In this document: positions 8,500 through 17,725 of the stretch, in pieces
Layout: each line of letters starts with the position of its first letter
How positions within the stretch are numbered: position 1 is the stretch's first letter
Assembly (NCBI GenBank): GCA_964579725.1
Contig: CAZOHG010000006.1
Coordinates: forward strand, 22,237-86,236
From: CAZOHG01 sp964579725
GTDB taxonomy: Bacteria; Zhuqueibacterota; JdFR-76; BMS3Abin05
Direction: 5' to 3'
DNA length: 64,000 bases
The notes under the pieces: model-generated
Told to the model about the DNA's origin: nothing
The model's database searches: none
The model's input: only the letters and a program-made list of their open reading frames with translations
Translations under genes and position numbers: made by a program

Positions 8500-9366
8500 A
8501 TGAAAAGCAAAATTCTTGGCGGTTTTTTTATTCTCTCATTGGTGTTTGTTTTTTGTAGTCAGAAAACCAAGCAGCAGGAATCCCCCTGGGTGTGGCTTTC
8601 GCACCAGAAACCCATGTACGAAATGACTATTGCGGAAATTGACAGCTTTTTGCCACAGCTCCAGAAAAAATTCCCCGATTGGGACGCGCGCCTGAAAGCC
8701 CTCTCGCTGAATCGATTGGGGACGGTTTACGACTGGCATGCCATTGGGGACGGGCGCCCGCCGGAATCCAACCCGATTTTCACCGTCCGGAAAACCAATT
8801 GTACCGTTCAAGTGCTGACGAATGAGGCGCTGGCGCTCTCCCGCTCCTACGCCCAGGCCGAAAGTTTAATGGCGTACATCGATTACTACCCCGTGCCCAA
8901 GGGACAGGACCCCGTTTCGTACCAAAATCGCGTTCATTTTACTTACGATCGCATTCACACCTCCCGTTTTTTCAAGGACATTACCCGGCAGATCGCCAAA
9001 CCATCCGAATTGGATTCCGTACACATTGTGCTCAATCGCAAAAAGGACGGAACCCACTTTTTGCCGATTCCTTTTGAAAAATCGGTGACGGCCTACTACA
9101 TTCCCGTCCACAAAATCACAAAAGACCTGCTGAAGCGCCTTCCGCCTGTGTGTGGTGTGGATTTTGTTCGGAAGAAAATGTGGCCGCTTGGCATCATGAT
9201 CGCCCACGAAGGCATGGTTTTCGACGGAAAAACCCTGATTCATGCCTCTTTGCAGGCCAAAAAAGTGGTAAAACAGGATTTTTGGAACTACCTGTTTCGC
9301 AAAGACGGTACAACCGCTTGCGACGGTGTGGTCTTTTTCAAATTCATTGACGTCAATAAAAAATAA
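8500..9366 (+). CDS. DUF1460 (amidase-like) secreted or lipid-anchored protein
   Basis: A 288-aa protein with an N-terminal hydrophobic signal (MKSKILGGFFILSLVFVFCS). The Cys after VFVF could be a lipidation site, although Phe at -1 is unusual for a lipobox. The body matches the DUF1460/N-acetylmuramoyl-L-alanine amidase-like family of the NlpC/P60 clan: a catalytic-type Cys in TNCTVQVLTNEALALS, the NRVHFTYDRI motif, and a later His in GKTLIHASLQAKKVV. It probably cleaves or binds cell-wall peptides in the periplasm. It ends 100 bases before crcB; the fluoride riboswitch lies between them, so the two are likely separate units. Confidence 0.75.
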   Translation: MKSKILGGFFILSLVFVFCSQKTKQQESPWVWLSHQKPMYEMTIAEIDSFLPQLQKKFPDWDARLKALSLNRLGTVYDWHAIGDGRPPESNPIFTVRKTNCTVQVLTNEALALSRSYAQAESLMAYIDYYPVPKGQDPVSYQNRVHFTYDRIHTSRFFKDITRQIAKPSELDSVHIVLNRKKDGTHFLPIPFEKSVTAYYIPVHKITKDLLKRLPPVCGVDFVRKKMWPLGIMIAHEGMVFDGKTLIHASLQAKKVVKQDFWNYLFRKDGTTACDGVVFFKFIDVNKK

Positions 9367-9399
9367 GCACCGCTCCCGTTAGCGGGCCGGGGTCAAAAA

Positions 9400-9450
9400 T
9401 TTCGGTGAAGGAGTTCACCCGCAACCGCCTGAAGGCTGATGACTCCTGAA
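9400..9450 (+). ncRNA. Fluoride riboswitch (crcB motif)
   Basis: Directly upstream of crcB. GGTGAA (9404-9409) pairs with TTCACC (9414-9419) around the loop GGAG (9410-9413). AACCGCC (9423-9429) and GGCTGATGAC (9434-9443) form the second short stem (GCC/GGC around TGAA). The loop GGAG can pair with CTCC (9443-9446), giving the pseudoknot that defines the motif. The conserved AACCGCC and GGCTGATGAC blocks match the crcB/fluoride RNA consensus. The aptamer ends about 20 bases from the crcB ATG, which fits control of translation initiation. Confidence 0.92.
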
Positions 9451-9466
9451 AATTTGAGAAGATAAA

Positions 9467-9856
9467 ATGGTTCGACTTTTAACGTCCATTGCGCTGGGCG
9501 GTGCGCTGGGTGCTTTACTTCGGTACGCGGTTTCCGGTCTTTGCTACAAATGGCTGGGAGCTGTTTTTCCTTACGGCACTCTGACGGTCAATACGCTGGG
9601 CTCATTTCTCATTGGACTGTTGTGGGGACTTTTCCAAAAAAGCACCGTCTCTCCCGAATGGCGTGCTTTTTTGCTGATCGGAACGTTGGGCGCTTTTACC
9701 ACCTTTTCCACCTTCAGTCTGGAAAGTCTTCAGCTTTTACAGGACGGCGAGATGAAACTGGCATTTGTCAATATCGTCTTGAATTTTGCCTTCGCTCTGA
9801 TTGCCGTATTTTTGGGAATTTGGCTGGCCCGTTATTCTTTTTCGATCGTGAAATAG
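9467..9856 (+). CDS. crcB: Fluoride ion channel CrcB/Fluc
   Basis: A 129-aa four-helix membrane protein of normal length for the family, which exports fluoride as a dual-topology dimer in the inner membrane. Hallmarks are GGALGALLRYAVS in helix 1, FPYGTLTVNTLGSFLIG with the conserved pore Asn, and GTLGAFTTFSTFSLES with the phenylalanine-box residues and Na+-binding break. A fluoride riboswitch precedes it and a DUF190 gene follows at 12 bases, a common pairing with crcB. Expression should therefore respond to fluoride. Confidence 0.96.
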   Translation: MVRLLTSIALGGALGALLRYAVSGLCYKWLGAVFPYGTLTVNTLGSFLIGLLWGLFQKSTVSPEWRAFLLIGTLGAFTTFSTFSLESLQLLQDGEMKLAFVNIVLNFAFALIAVFLGIWLARYSFSIVK

Positions 9857-9868
9857 GAGGCACACACC

Positions 9869-10195
9869 GTGAAATTGCCGGAAGACGGAATGCTTTTGCG
9901 GATTTTTGTGGGGGAAGCCGACCGCTACAAGGGCAAACCTCTGTACGAACAGATTGTTGCCAAAGCCCGCGCTCTAAATCTTGCCGGAGCCACTGTCCTG
10001 CGGGGACTCATGGGATTCGGCCGCCACAGCCGGCTTCACTCCGCCAAAATCCTGCGCCTTTCCGAAGATTTGCCCATCGTGATCGAAATAGTGGACACCG
10101 AAGAAAAATTAACACAACTTTTGCCCTTTTTGGATGAAGTCATTGAGGAAGGGTTGGTGACTTTAGAGAAAATGCGGGTGATTAAATATCGGTAA
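9869..10195 (+). CDS. DUF190 domain protein (CrcB-associated)
   Basis: A 108-aa cytoplasmic protein with the DUF190 pattern: MLLRIFVGEADRYKGKPLYE at the start, the central LAGATVLRGLMGFGRHS motif, LPIVIEIVDTEEKL, and a final strand. It resembles the ferredoxin-like PII-related fold. Members are frequently encoded beside crcB and sometimes fused to it, so a regulatory role in fluoride export is likely but not proven. AGGAG lies upstream of the GTG/ATG region, with a 12-base gap from crcB, so both are in one transcript under the riboswitch. Confidence 0.9.
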   Translation: MKLPEDGMLLRIFVGEADRYKGKPLYEQIVAKARALNLAGATVLRGLMGFGRHSRLHSAKILRLSEDLPIVIEIVDTEEKLTQLLPFLDEVIEEGLVTLEKMRVIKYR

Positions 10196-10337
10196 AGGGG
10201 CAATTTTGCCCCCACAAACCCTGTATTTCAAAAAGCCGCCGCAGCGAGGCACAGCCGCCTTCTGAAACCTCGGCCATTTTTAGTCGCCTTTCCCCACACT
10301 GTTTTCTCAACCAGAGCGGCGCCTGACCGGTTGCCGC

Positions 10338-12074
10338 TCATTCTTTCACCAGAAAATTCACCTTTTTGACCGCTTGATTTCCTACCCGATCTTCCGTTCG
10401 CACTGTAATTTCATAGGAACCGGGCTTTTTGAAAACAATGGGCGAGCGGTACTGTTTTTCCGTATTCCCGTTCAAGGAATACCAAACACCTGCCGCTCCA
10501 GCGGAAGCGTCCGTTGACCCCAGGAAAAGAGACGTCTCCAACGGGTAAGCCGGAGCCGTGGAGTCTGCGTCGGCACCCGAAATTGGAGCCGAGCTAAAAT
10601 TCATGACAATTTTCGGCGGCGTGTTGTCCACAACCACGGCAATTGTGTGTGGACGTTCGGTGTTGTTTACACGGTCTACGGCGTAAAAGTGAAGCACGTA
10701 CGGCCCCTCTTTTTCCAGCGAGAAGGGCTTTTCGTAAGAAGATTCGGGATCGTCGCCAATCTGGAATTTAATGCCCTGGACACCCGAATCGGCATCTTTG
10801 GCAGAAAGTACAATTTGCGTGGTCGACGAAATCCAGAAGTGACCCCGCTGCTCAAAATGGGGCCCGTCAAAGCGCAATTGGCTCTCGGGCGGTAGCGCGT
10901 CCATGTGAAAAACAAGACGCCCTTTCGCACTGACGTTTCCCAATTTATCTTTGACGCGGTACACAATGGCCAGCATTTTTTGGTCGGAAGGCAAAACAAA
11001 GGGCTGGGTGTACGACTGGAAGCTTCCCTTGTTGAACGCATATTCCACGGTTTTTACGCCAATGCGATTATCCTCGGCCTGAAATTTAATTTTCGAGCGG
11101 GGCGAAACAAAAACCGTGGTTTTTTGAATAAATTGATCCCCCAAAACAAAGGTATTAAGTTCCGGTGCTTTGTTATCGAGATAAAAACGAAAAACCGTCG
11201 TGTCTTCTTTGTTGCCAACTCGATCAATTGAGTAGTATGTGAGGCGGTGCGCACCGGTAGAAAGTTTTCCCACAGAAATAGGATTGCCGGAATACACGGA
11301 ATAGGTTTGACTGGAATCGAACCGGAAGTACGTGTGTGCAACGCCGGCGGAGCTGTCAGAAGCTTTTAGCTCGATTTGTGCAAGTGGTGAGAGCACATTC
11401 CCAATGGCAGCAGCGAGGATTCGACGTTCGGTTTTGGGGGGCGTTAAATCGACGGTAAAGGATTTGGACAAAACAGGGCTCACATTGCCCACCCGGTCAA
11501 CGGCGTAGGCTCGAATTTGGTAAGATTTTTCCTGAGTAAACGAAAAGGGGGTTTTGTAGGGTGCAAAATCGGCCTGGTCAATGGCCACCCAAATATCCTG
11601 TACGCCTGAGAGGCTATCTCGCGCGGTCAACGTCCCTTTAAGTCCCGCGCCGTAAATGATTCCTTGCCCCGAATGACAGGACGCGGCGCCCTCCAAGTGA
11701 AGTGCCAGTACGGGAGCATCGCCATCCGAGTAAAACACAAACAAAATCGAATCCCCTGTGACATAGTTGTGCCAACGAAGAAATTGCCGCCCGGATAAGT
11801 CAAGCGAAACGCCTTTTCTGGCGTCGGTCTTTTCTTCGCCTTCCGTGCGGGAAAATATGTTTTGTAAAAGGAACGACGGAGCGTTTTTCTCCGGTCCTGT
11901 GGCCAATCGCACATAAAAGGGCATGGTTTTTGGCCAGTAAATCGTGTGCGTCTGCGGGTCTACGTAAACTTGTTTCGGATGATTGGTGGGATTGGGTTCT
12001 CCGCCAAATGCCAGCGACGTCAGAAAAATCAACCCAAATCCGACCCAAAAAAATGTGAAATAGGAACGCTTCAT
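10338..12074 (-). CDS. Secreted Ig-like repeat protein (OmpL47-type beta repeats)
   Basis: A 578-aa protein with a cleavable signal peptide (MKRSYFTFFWVGFGLIFLTS, LAFGG). From about residue 150 it is built of five or six repeats of 90-100 residues. Each carries an S/A-G-V-x-x-x-x-Y core, a short Y..PF..... turn, a Y.....AVDRVGN-type motif (AYAVDRVGN, YYSIDRVGN, VYRVKDKLGN, FYAVDRVNN, TVRTEDRVGN) and a VDNTPP-type linker. This matches OmpL47-type and related Ig-like repeats of secreted or outer-membrane proteins. It carries no sorting tail and no catalytic domain that I recognise. A structural or adhesive surface role is the likely guess. Confidence 0.75.
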   Translation of the reverse strand: MKRSYFTFFWVGFGLIFLTSLAFGGEPNPTNHPKQVYVDPQTHTIYWPKTMPFYVRLATGPEKNAPSFLLQNIFSRTEGEEKTDARKGVSLDLSGRQFLRWHNYVTGDSILFVFYSDGDAPVLALHLEGAASCHSGQGIIYGAGLKGTLTARDSLSGVQDIWVAIDQADFAPYKTPFSFTQEKSYQIRAYAVDRVGNVSPVLSKSFTVDLTPPKTERRILAAAIGNVLSPLAQIELKASDSSAGVAHTYFRFDSSQTYSVYSGNPISVGKLSTGAHRLTYYSIDRVGNKEDTTVFRFYLDNKAPELNTFVLGDQFIQKTTVFVSPRSKIKFQAEDNRIGVKTVEYAFNKGSFQSYTQPFVLPSDQKMLAIVYRVKDKLGNVSAKGRLVFHMDALPPESQLRFDGPHFEQRGHFWISSTTQIVLSAKDADSGVQGIKFQIGDDPESSYEKPFSLEKEGPYVLHFYAVDRVNNTERPHTIAVVVDNTPPKIVMNFSSAPISGADADSTAPAYPLETSLFLGSTDASAGAAGVWYSLNGNTEKQYRSPIVFKKPGSYEITVRTEDRVGNQAVKKVNFLVKE

Positions 12075-12233
12075 TTTTTGCCTCTTTGCCTTTTAAGCCA
12101 AAATTGTTTTGCTTTTAGAACGCATTTCAAGGCGTTCACCTACTTTCCCGTTCTATTATCGTACTGAAAGGAGGAATTCTAAAGCAGGAAATTTCGGCGA
12201 AAATTAAAAAACCGGCACCCGGGAGAAAAAAGG

Positions 12234-12262
12234 TTGCGCCCTTATTTCTTTCGTCCGATATT
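12234..12262 (+). promoter_or_regulatory. Possible promoter for RNA methyltransferase gene
   Basis: TTGCGC (12234-12239), a 17-base spacer and GATATT (12257-12262), about 80 bases before the ATG at 12344. Both hexamers are moderate matches. Confidence 0.35.
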
Positions 12263-12343
12263 TAAACAATTCCGGGGTCTTTCGAATTTTTTGGGGAGAA
12301 AACACCGGTTTGTAATTCCTTTTAAGAGAGGTTTCGTACCCAA

Positions 12344-13498
12344 ATGAGCCATTCAAAATTTGTAGCCAAAACCTTTTCCAATCTCGAACCCGTTTTGGCC
12401 GGGGAATTAGAAGAATTGGGAGCCAGCTCGGTGGAACCGGGACGCCGCGCGGTGAGTTTCCGCGGAGACAAACGGCTTCTTTACAAAGCCAATTTGTACG
12501 TTCGGACCGCGCTCCGCATTTTGCAACCCATTGCCGATTTTTTGGCCCAAAACGAACGCGAATTCTACCGCCAGGTCCAAAAAATCGACTGGCACCGCTG
12601 GCTTTCTCCGGAGGGCACCCTCGCTGTAGATGCCTCCGTTACATCCAGTTTTTTGACACATTCCGGGTACCTGGCGCTTAAAACCAAAGATGCCATTGTG
12701 GATCAGTTCCGCGACCGCTTCGGTCGAAGGCCTTCCGTCGACGTCCGTCAGCCGCAGCTCCGCCTCAATGTGTACGCTTTTCGGAACCGTTTCACTCTTT
12801 CTCTGGACAGTTCAGGCGAATCTTTGCACCGGCGTGGGTACCGGCTCAAATCCAATGACGCCCCGTTAAACGAAGTGCTGGCGGCCGGGATGGTACTGCT
12901 TTCAGGCTGGCAGGGAGAAGAGAATTTTGTAGACCCGTTGTGCGGCTCGGGGACCCTTGCCATTGAAGCGGCCCTCAAAAAGGTCGGACTGCCACCCGGT
13001 CTTCACCGCCGATTCGGTTTTATGAATTGGCCGAATTTTGACGCACGGTTGTGGAACCAAATTTTGTCGGAGGTGCCTCCTTTAAGAAAAAGAAGCAAAG
13101 GAATTATTTTGGCGTCCGACATTTCCGAAGAAGCCGTTGCTCTGGCTGAAGAAAATGCCCACAGGGCAGGCGTTGCAGAGGAAATTGAGTTTCGGGTTGC
13201 CCCGTTTGATCAAATCTCCCCGCCAAACGGCGGAGGAATTTTGATCACCAACCCGCCGTACGACCAGCGTTTGAAAATCCGAAACGTGCGGGAGTTTTAC
13301 AAAAATTTAGGCGATTTTTTCAAGCAAAATTGCGCCGGCTACACCGTCTGGCTTCTCACCGGCAACCGAGAAGCACTGAAATTCGTGGGCTTACACCCTT
13401 CTCAAAAAATCACCCTGTACAACGGGGGACTGGAAAGCAAATTTGTCAAATTCGACATGTACAAAGGCTCGCGCAAACGCCCACCAAAATCCGGGTAG
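12344..13498 (+). CDS. THUMP-domain class I SAM-dependent RNA methyltransferase (RlmL/YpsC-like)
   Basis: A 384-aa cytoplasmic enzyme. Residues 1-165 form the N-terminal ferredoxin-like plus THUMP RNA-binding part (KTFSNLEPVLAGELEELGA, then RFTLSLDSSGESLHRRGYR). The methyltransferase domain has the SAM motif VDPLCGSGTLAIEAAL and the catalytic NPPYDQR motif of N2-guanine methyltransferases, with ASDISEEAVALAEENA binding the ribose of SAM. This is the layout of RlmL N-terminal/YpsC proteins that make m2G in 23S rRNA; tRNA m2G6 enzymes are similar, so the precise target is uncertain. It is a single gene with its own upstream region. Confidence 0.9.
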   Translation: MSHSKFVAKTFSNLEPVLAGELEELGASSVEPGRRAVSFRGDKRLLYKANLYVRTALRILQPIADFLAQNEREFYRQVQKIDWHRWLSPEGTLAVDASVTSSFLTHSGYLALKTKDAIVDQFRDRFGRRPSVDVRQPQLRLNVYAFRNRFTLSLDSSGESLHRRGYRLKSNDAPLNEVLAAGMVLLSGWQGEENFVDPLCGSGTLAIEAALKKVGLPPGLHRRFGFMNWPNFDARLWNQILSEVPPLRKRSKGIILASDISEEAVALAEENAHRAGVAEEIEFRVAPFDQISPPNGGGILITNPPYDQRLKIRNVREFYKNLGDFFKQNCAGYTVWLLTGNREALKFVGLHPSQKITLYNGGLESKFVKFDMYKGSRKRPPKSG

Positions 13499-13702
13499 AA
13501 AAAAGCAGAATGACTTTCGGCTCTTTCCCTCCCAAAAATCTTTACTAATTGCTCCTTTTAAATTGAGCGGGATGTTTCTTGTTCTTCAGTCCTCGCCCAA
13601 AGGAAAAACTGCCTTGTCCGCAAATTTCTTCCGGCGAGTAAAATTGGCCGCTTCCCTTTTCTGTCCAAAAGGAATCTTTCCCATTTGCCGGCGGGGTTCT
13701 CC

Positions 13703-14329
13703 CTACTTTGTCCCGAACAGTCGGTCTCCCGCGTCGCCCAACCCGGGCAAAATGTACCCGTGTTCGTTCAGGCGTTCGTCCAAAGCCGCTGCGTAAATGG
13801 GCACATTCGGGTGAGCCGCGTGCATTTTTTTTACTCCTTCCGGAGCCGCCACCATGCACACGAATTTAATCTCTTTGACTCCTGCTTCCTTGAGAAAATT
13901 TACGGCAGCCACTGCCGAGCCCCCGGTCGCCAACATCGGATCTACCAAAATCACGTCCGTTTCGGCAATATTTTCGGGGAATTTTTTGTAGTAAACAACC
14001 GGTTCCAGGGTCTCCTCATCACGGTAAAGCCCAAGGTGCCCCACTCGCGCCGTGGGAACCATCTCCAAAAGTCCCTCCAACATGCCCAGACCTGCGCGTA
14101 AAATAAGGACAAATGAAACTTCGCGGGACAATTCCCACGCCTCCGTTTTCTGAAGGGGCGTTTCTACCTCCACTTTTTGAAGGGGGTAGTCTGCCATGAC
14201 TTCGTACAACATGAAGCCGGTCAGTTCCTTGGTGAGGCGTCGGAAGGTAAAATGGTCGGTGTTTTTGTCCCGCAAATGGGTGAGCTTGTGCTGAACCAAC
14301 GGGTGATTTACAATTGTAATTCCTTCCAT
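13703..14329 (-). CDS. upp: Uracil phosphoribosyltransferase
   Basis: A 208-aa enzyme of the usual length, converting uracil and PRPP to UMP in pyrimidine salvage. It begins MEGITIVNHPLVQHKLTHLR and contains TPLQKTEAW, the LRAGLGMLEG loop, VGHLGLYRDEETL, the PRPP-binding VDPMLATGGSA and the uracil-binding C-terminus YILPGLGDAGDRLFGTK. The ATG at 14329 has AGAGGAA seven bases upstream and matches the family's start; the longer frame from 14392 is not supported. It lies tail-to-tail with the methyltransferase gene. Confidence 0.96.
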   Translation of the reverse strand: MEGITIVNHPLVQHKLTHLRDKNTDHFTFRRLTKELTGFMLYEVMADYPLQKVEVETPLQKTEAWELSREVSFVLILRAGLGMLEGLLEMVPTARVGHLGLYRDEETLEPVVYYKKFPENIAETDVILVDPMLATGGSAVAAVNFLKEAGVKEIKFVCMVAAPEGVKKMHAAHPNVPIYAAALDERLNEHGYILPGLGDAGDRLFGTK

Positions 14330-14490
14330 TGAAAATTCCTCTTTTAGGGTGAGAATGAGAAACTCGATTTTTCGGGGGAATCCAGAAACCAAAACAGCCC
14401 CCGTTTTTATTCACAAATTTTCAGTTGGCGGTTTGTCCCAAGACCAAAACAAAGGTGCCCCCAAGCCAAAACTTCCCGGCATTTTTCGGG

Positions 14491-17400
14491 TCAATTTGAA
14501 ACTTTTTGAAGAATAGGGTTCGCCTTTCCGTGGTTGCGGGTCAAAAAATTCAAAACCCTTTTCATCAGATTTTGCCGTTGCTGTGGGCTGAGAATAGTTT
14601 CGAACGGAAACCCCAACACAACGGTTTTGTGCCCCCGACTGTAGGCCACTCCGGCGCCGAATTCATTTTCTGCGTACCGAAAAATAATCCGCCCGCCCTC
14701 AGCGGGATTCAACGCGTCTGGCGCCTCCACCGTGTAAATGTCCCGTCGGTACCCCTGATTAAACCGCAGAATTTCCATTCTCGGCCAAAAGCGGGAATCG
14801 ACGGACAGCACCCGCCCGGTGCGCGCCGCGTGGTCGGCGTCCCAATTGACGCCAAGCACCTCTCGCCCAAAAGCGACTCGTTCTTTGTGCCGCTTTCTCT
14901 GCCGAAATAAATCTGTGGCCACATAAGCCCCCGAGACGAACAGCGCTCCTCCCTGCTCCGTAAATGCCCGGATTTTCGCCCGGAATTTTGAGGGAAAACA
15001 GTCAAAGCGCGCGCCCAGTAGAGAATCGGTAACTGCTCGGGGCCGGGGGGTACTTTTTTCTTCCCCTAAAATCAGATCGACAACGTCGTAAGCCTCAAGG
15101 TTTACCCGGCCGTCTTCAACAGCTTTTTTCCCGGCCGAAACAAAGGAAAATCCCGCCGCACGCACAGAAACCCCGTGGCGGTAGACGAAATCGAATGAAT
15201 TTCCGGGAACCACGCGCGTTTCCCAATCGGCGTGACTGGCACCGAAACCGGGGCCGTCGTTATTTCGGTACAGCGATCGGGGTGAAAAATCATATTGCGT
15301 CCCGGTAAAATTAATGTCGACACGATCGGGAACCCCCATGTCGATTTCGTCCACAAATCCCGAAAAATTGGGCGTTTGAACGGCCGCAGGGCCGCTGACC
15401 CGGTCGAATCCATTGACAATGAGCACCGGAGGCGCCGTGGTGTCTTGCCAGCAAACAGACAGTATTTGGGAGGGAAAGCTCTCCCCTCCGGCATTCACGG
15501 CGGTTACTTTGTAGCTGTAGATTTTGCCAGGGGCCAAATTGCCAAAGGCCACCGAATCCCGTCTGGTAACCTGTCCGTTGTCAAAGCCGCCACTGTCCAC
15601 GCGGGTGTACACCGCGTAGGCTTCGGGACGGGCCGTGGGTTCCAGCGGGTCCAATTCGGGCTGCCACGTCAACGAAACCTGCCGCTTCCCCGAAAAATGG
15701 GCGGCAAAATGGGACACGGGAAGCGGCTGCACCACAAATTTCCGTCGGTACTGGGTGGCCAAAAATTTCAACATGGCTTTGTAAATGGCACGGGCCACGT
15801 CGAATCGAAAACGCGGTTCCAGTTCGAACTTGGCGTCCCAGAAATTTTGGTGCGAAAGCAATTCCAGCAAAGCTCCGGGCACATTGGGGCGAAACGCCTC
15901 GCTGTACTGGGCATCGTACAGGGAACGCCGGTTCCAGGTCGGGTCCCATTTCCGCCGCAGATCCTGGACGATCTGGGTTTGCAAAATGTCCGCAAAATCG
16001 CGGTTCGCCACCCGTGAAACGCCGTCCGGAAAAACATCCGCCGAGTCGGCGTCCAAAATGCTGTAAATGGACAAGGTCCCCACCGTTGTGTCACCGTGGC
16101 CAAATCCAGCATCGGTGTGAAAAGCCAACGACAAATCCATTGGGATACCCAAACCGGGCACCTCACGGTCGGCATTGGGTCCCGCCGGAGCACCGTTCAA
16201 GTAATTCACAAATTCAGCCCGCCCCTGGTAATCATCTTTGTAATCATTCTGGTTTCGATTAAGATTGTACACCAACGAATCGGGCATTCCGGCGTATTGC
16301 ATAAAATAGCGTGCACCTTCCTCGAATCGCGGGCGTCCGCTCACCCGTCCGCCACGGGCAATCGTTCCCATTCCGCCGCCAAAACGAATAGCATCTGCCG
16401 TGACCGTTTTGCCCGATTCAGCGCTCAAGTTGGTTAAAACCACTTTCCCCTGATCCGGGTGCACGCCTTTGAAAAACTTGAATCGCCCCAGGTAAATCCA
16501 GGTTTCGCCCCCGATTTGCTGATTGACGCGAAATTCGGTTTTGCCCCCCGCGTGGAAAACGGTGTAGTGGGCGTCGGACACGTTTTCGGGCGCGTGGTGG
16601 TACGCAATGGACACCCAGTACCAACCGGTGGCCGGAATGTCAGGAACCCACTCAACTTGGGCGGTGACTGCCGTGTCCGATTTCGTTCGGCGAAACGTCC
16701 CCTGCTGAAAGGGATTTTCATTCGCCGTGTAGGGCGGATGTCCGATCCCAAAGCCGGGGGAATCCCCGTTTTGCCAGCCGAATGCCGGGCTGTCGGCGGC
16801 CTCTCGGTAGCTGCCCCGGGAAGCGCTCCAATTTGACGAGTCATTGTCCACCACCACTTCGTGGGTTTGAATGTCTCGTTCGCGCGGCACAAAAACAGTG
16901 GCTCCGGCTTTTTCCAGCATTGGAATCAGGTACGGAAAGACAAAAGAGGCCGGGAGTAAATCCTCCACGGTCTGGAAAAGGCGGGGCCGCTGCCACTCCC
17001 AGCGGTTCTTGCCATTGGAATAGTACCATCCGTGACTGGGCCAAAGTCCGATATTCCGGTTTTGAAGCCCCGCCGGTGCTCTCCAAACTCGGCTCACATT
17101 TCGAACCACTGCGGGTGGGCGATTGAACGGAATTTTGGGGAGTCGGGAAAAATCGTAGGCTGCGGAATCGGGACGGAAAAAATTGGGGATTAACTGTTCA
17201 ATTGGCAGATTCAACGTGAAAATCGTAACGGTGTACCGGCGAAACGAACGTCCCAGAAACTTCTTCAAAAACATGTAGGTCTGCGCAACATTTTCTTCCC
17301 GAAAGGGAATGTATGAAAACGGACGGTTCATGTAAACCCGAAGTGTTTTTTGGGGGCGGTTGACCACCACGCTGTCGATTCGCACGGTGGGCGGCAGTTT

Positions 17401-17586
17401 AAACGGTGTGCCGGTTTTTTGGACAAATGCCACAAACTTTTCCACACGCTTGTGGGCTTTTCTCGTGATTGAATTCATTCCCTTGTAGGTGTACCGTGGC
17501 CCCTTGAGCGCAACACGGGGCGCGCAAGAAGCCAAAAAAAACAAGAGAACCACCGCAATACCGGTTCCAACTGTCCGTATTTTCAT
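14491..17586 (-). CDS. Lipoprotein with N-acetylmuramoyl-L-alanine amidase, golvesin-like and FN3 domains
   Basis: A 1031-aa lipoprotein: signal plus lipobox LLFFLASCAP (Cys21). Residues about 175-650 hold an Amidase_3-type zinc amidase interrupted by an insertion. The front part reads IGLWPSHGWYY, WEWQRPRLFQTVEDLL and ATVFVPRERD; the back part reads LAFHTDAGFGHGD and ALLELLSHQNFWDAKFE. Between them sits a golvesin/xanthan-lyase-like beta domain (DNDSSNWSASRGSYREA, ATGWYWVSIAYHHA, GGETWIYLGRFKF, TADAIRFGGGMG). A fibronectin-III-like domain follows (about 655-730), then a large C-terminal part with an alpha/beta region. The same assembly is known as xanthan-lyase-like or golvesin proteins in Bacteroidota. 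It likely trims peptidoglycan or another surface polymer. Upstream on the strand are a dipeptidase and a symporter. Confidence 0.8.
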   Translation of the reverse strand: MKIRTVGTGIAVVLLFFLASCAPRVALKGPRYTYKGMNSITRKAHKRVEKFVAFVQKTGTPFKLPPTVRIDSVVVNRPQKTLRVYMNRPFSYIPFREENVAQTYMFLKKFLGRSFRRYTVTIFTLNLPIEQLIPNFFRPDSAAYDFSRLPKIPFNRPPAVVRNVSRVWRAPAGLQNRNIGLWPSHGWYYSNGKNRWEWQRPRLFQTVEDLLPASFVFPYLIPMLEKAGATVFVPRERDIQTHEVVVDNDSSNWSASRGSYREAADSPAFGWQNGDSPGFGIGHPPYTANENPFQQGTFRRTKSDTAVTAQVEWVPDIPATGWYWVSIAYHHAPENVSDAHYTVFHAGGKTEFRVNQQIGGETWIYLGRFKFFKGVHPDQGKVVLTNLSAESGKTVTADAIRFGGGMGTIARGGRVSGRPRFEEGARYFMQYAGMPDSLVYNLNRNQNDYKDDYQGRAEFVNYLNGAPAGPNADREVPGLGIPMDLSLAFHTDAGFGHGDTTVGTLSIYSILDADSADVFPDGVSRVANRDFADILQTQIVQDLRRKWDPTWNRRSLYDAQYSEAFRPNVPGALLELLSHQNFWDAKFELEPRFRFDVARAIYKAMLKFLATQYRRKFVVQPLPVSHFAAHFSGKRQVSLTWQPELDPLEPTARPEAYAVYTRVDSGGFDNGQVTRRDSVAFGNLAPGKIYSYKVTAVNAGGESFPSQILSVCWQDTTAPPVLIVNGFDRVSGPAAVQTPNFSGFVDEIDMGVPDRVDINFTGTQYDFSPRSLYRNNDGPGFGASHADWETRVVPGNSFDFVYRHGVSVRAAGFSFVSAGKKAVEDGRVNLEAYDVVDLILGEEKSTPRPRAVTDSLLGARFDCFPSKFRAKIRAFTEQGGALFVSGAYVATDLFRQRKRHKERVAFGREVLGVNWDADHAARTGRVLSVDSRFWPRMEILRFNQGYRRDIYTVEAPDALNPAEGGRIIFRYAENEFGAGVAYSRGHKTVVLGFPFETILSPQQRQNLMKRVLNFLTRNHGKANPILQKVSN

Positions 17587-17725
17587 TCCCGTTCACTCCG
17601 TTATTTGTACGACTTCTAAATTCCAGACCGATTGGTCAAAGTAATCGGATTTTTCCGCTTCCCCCAACAGATCGCCTCCGTAGCCTTTTGTTCTCGCCGA
17701 ACTTTTCTCCAGAAACATCGAAAGG

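Noticed and set aside
9370..9385. CCGCT/AGCGG hairpin as terminator before the riboswitch
   Set aside because: Short stem and no T-run; left as unassigned leader sequence.
10197..10213. GGGGCAATTTTGCCCC hairpin as terminator of the DUF190 gene
   Set aside because: No T-run follows the stem; it may help stop transcription but cannot be called with confidence.
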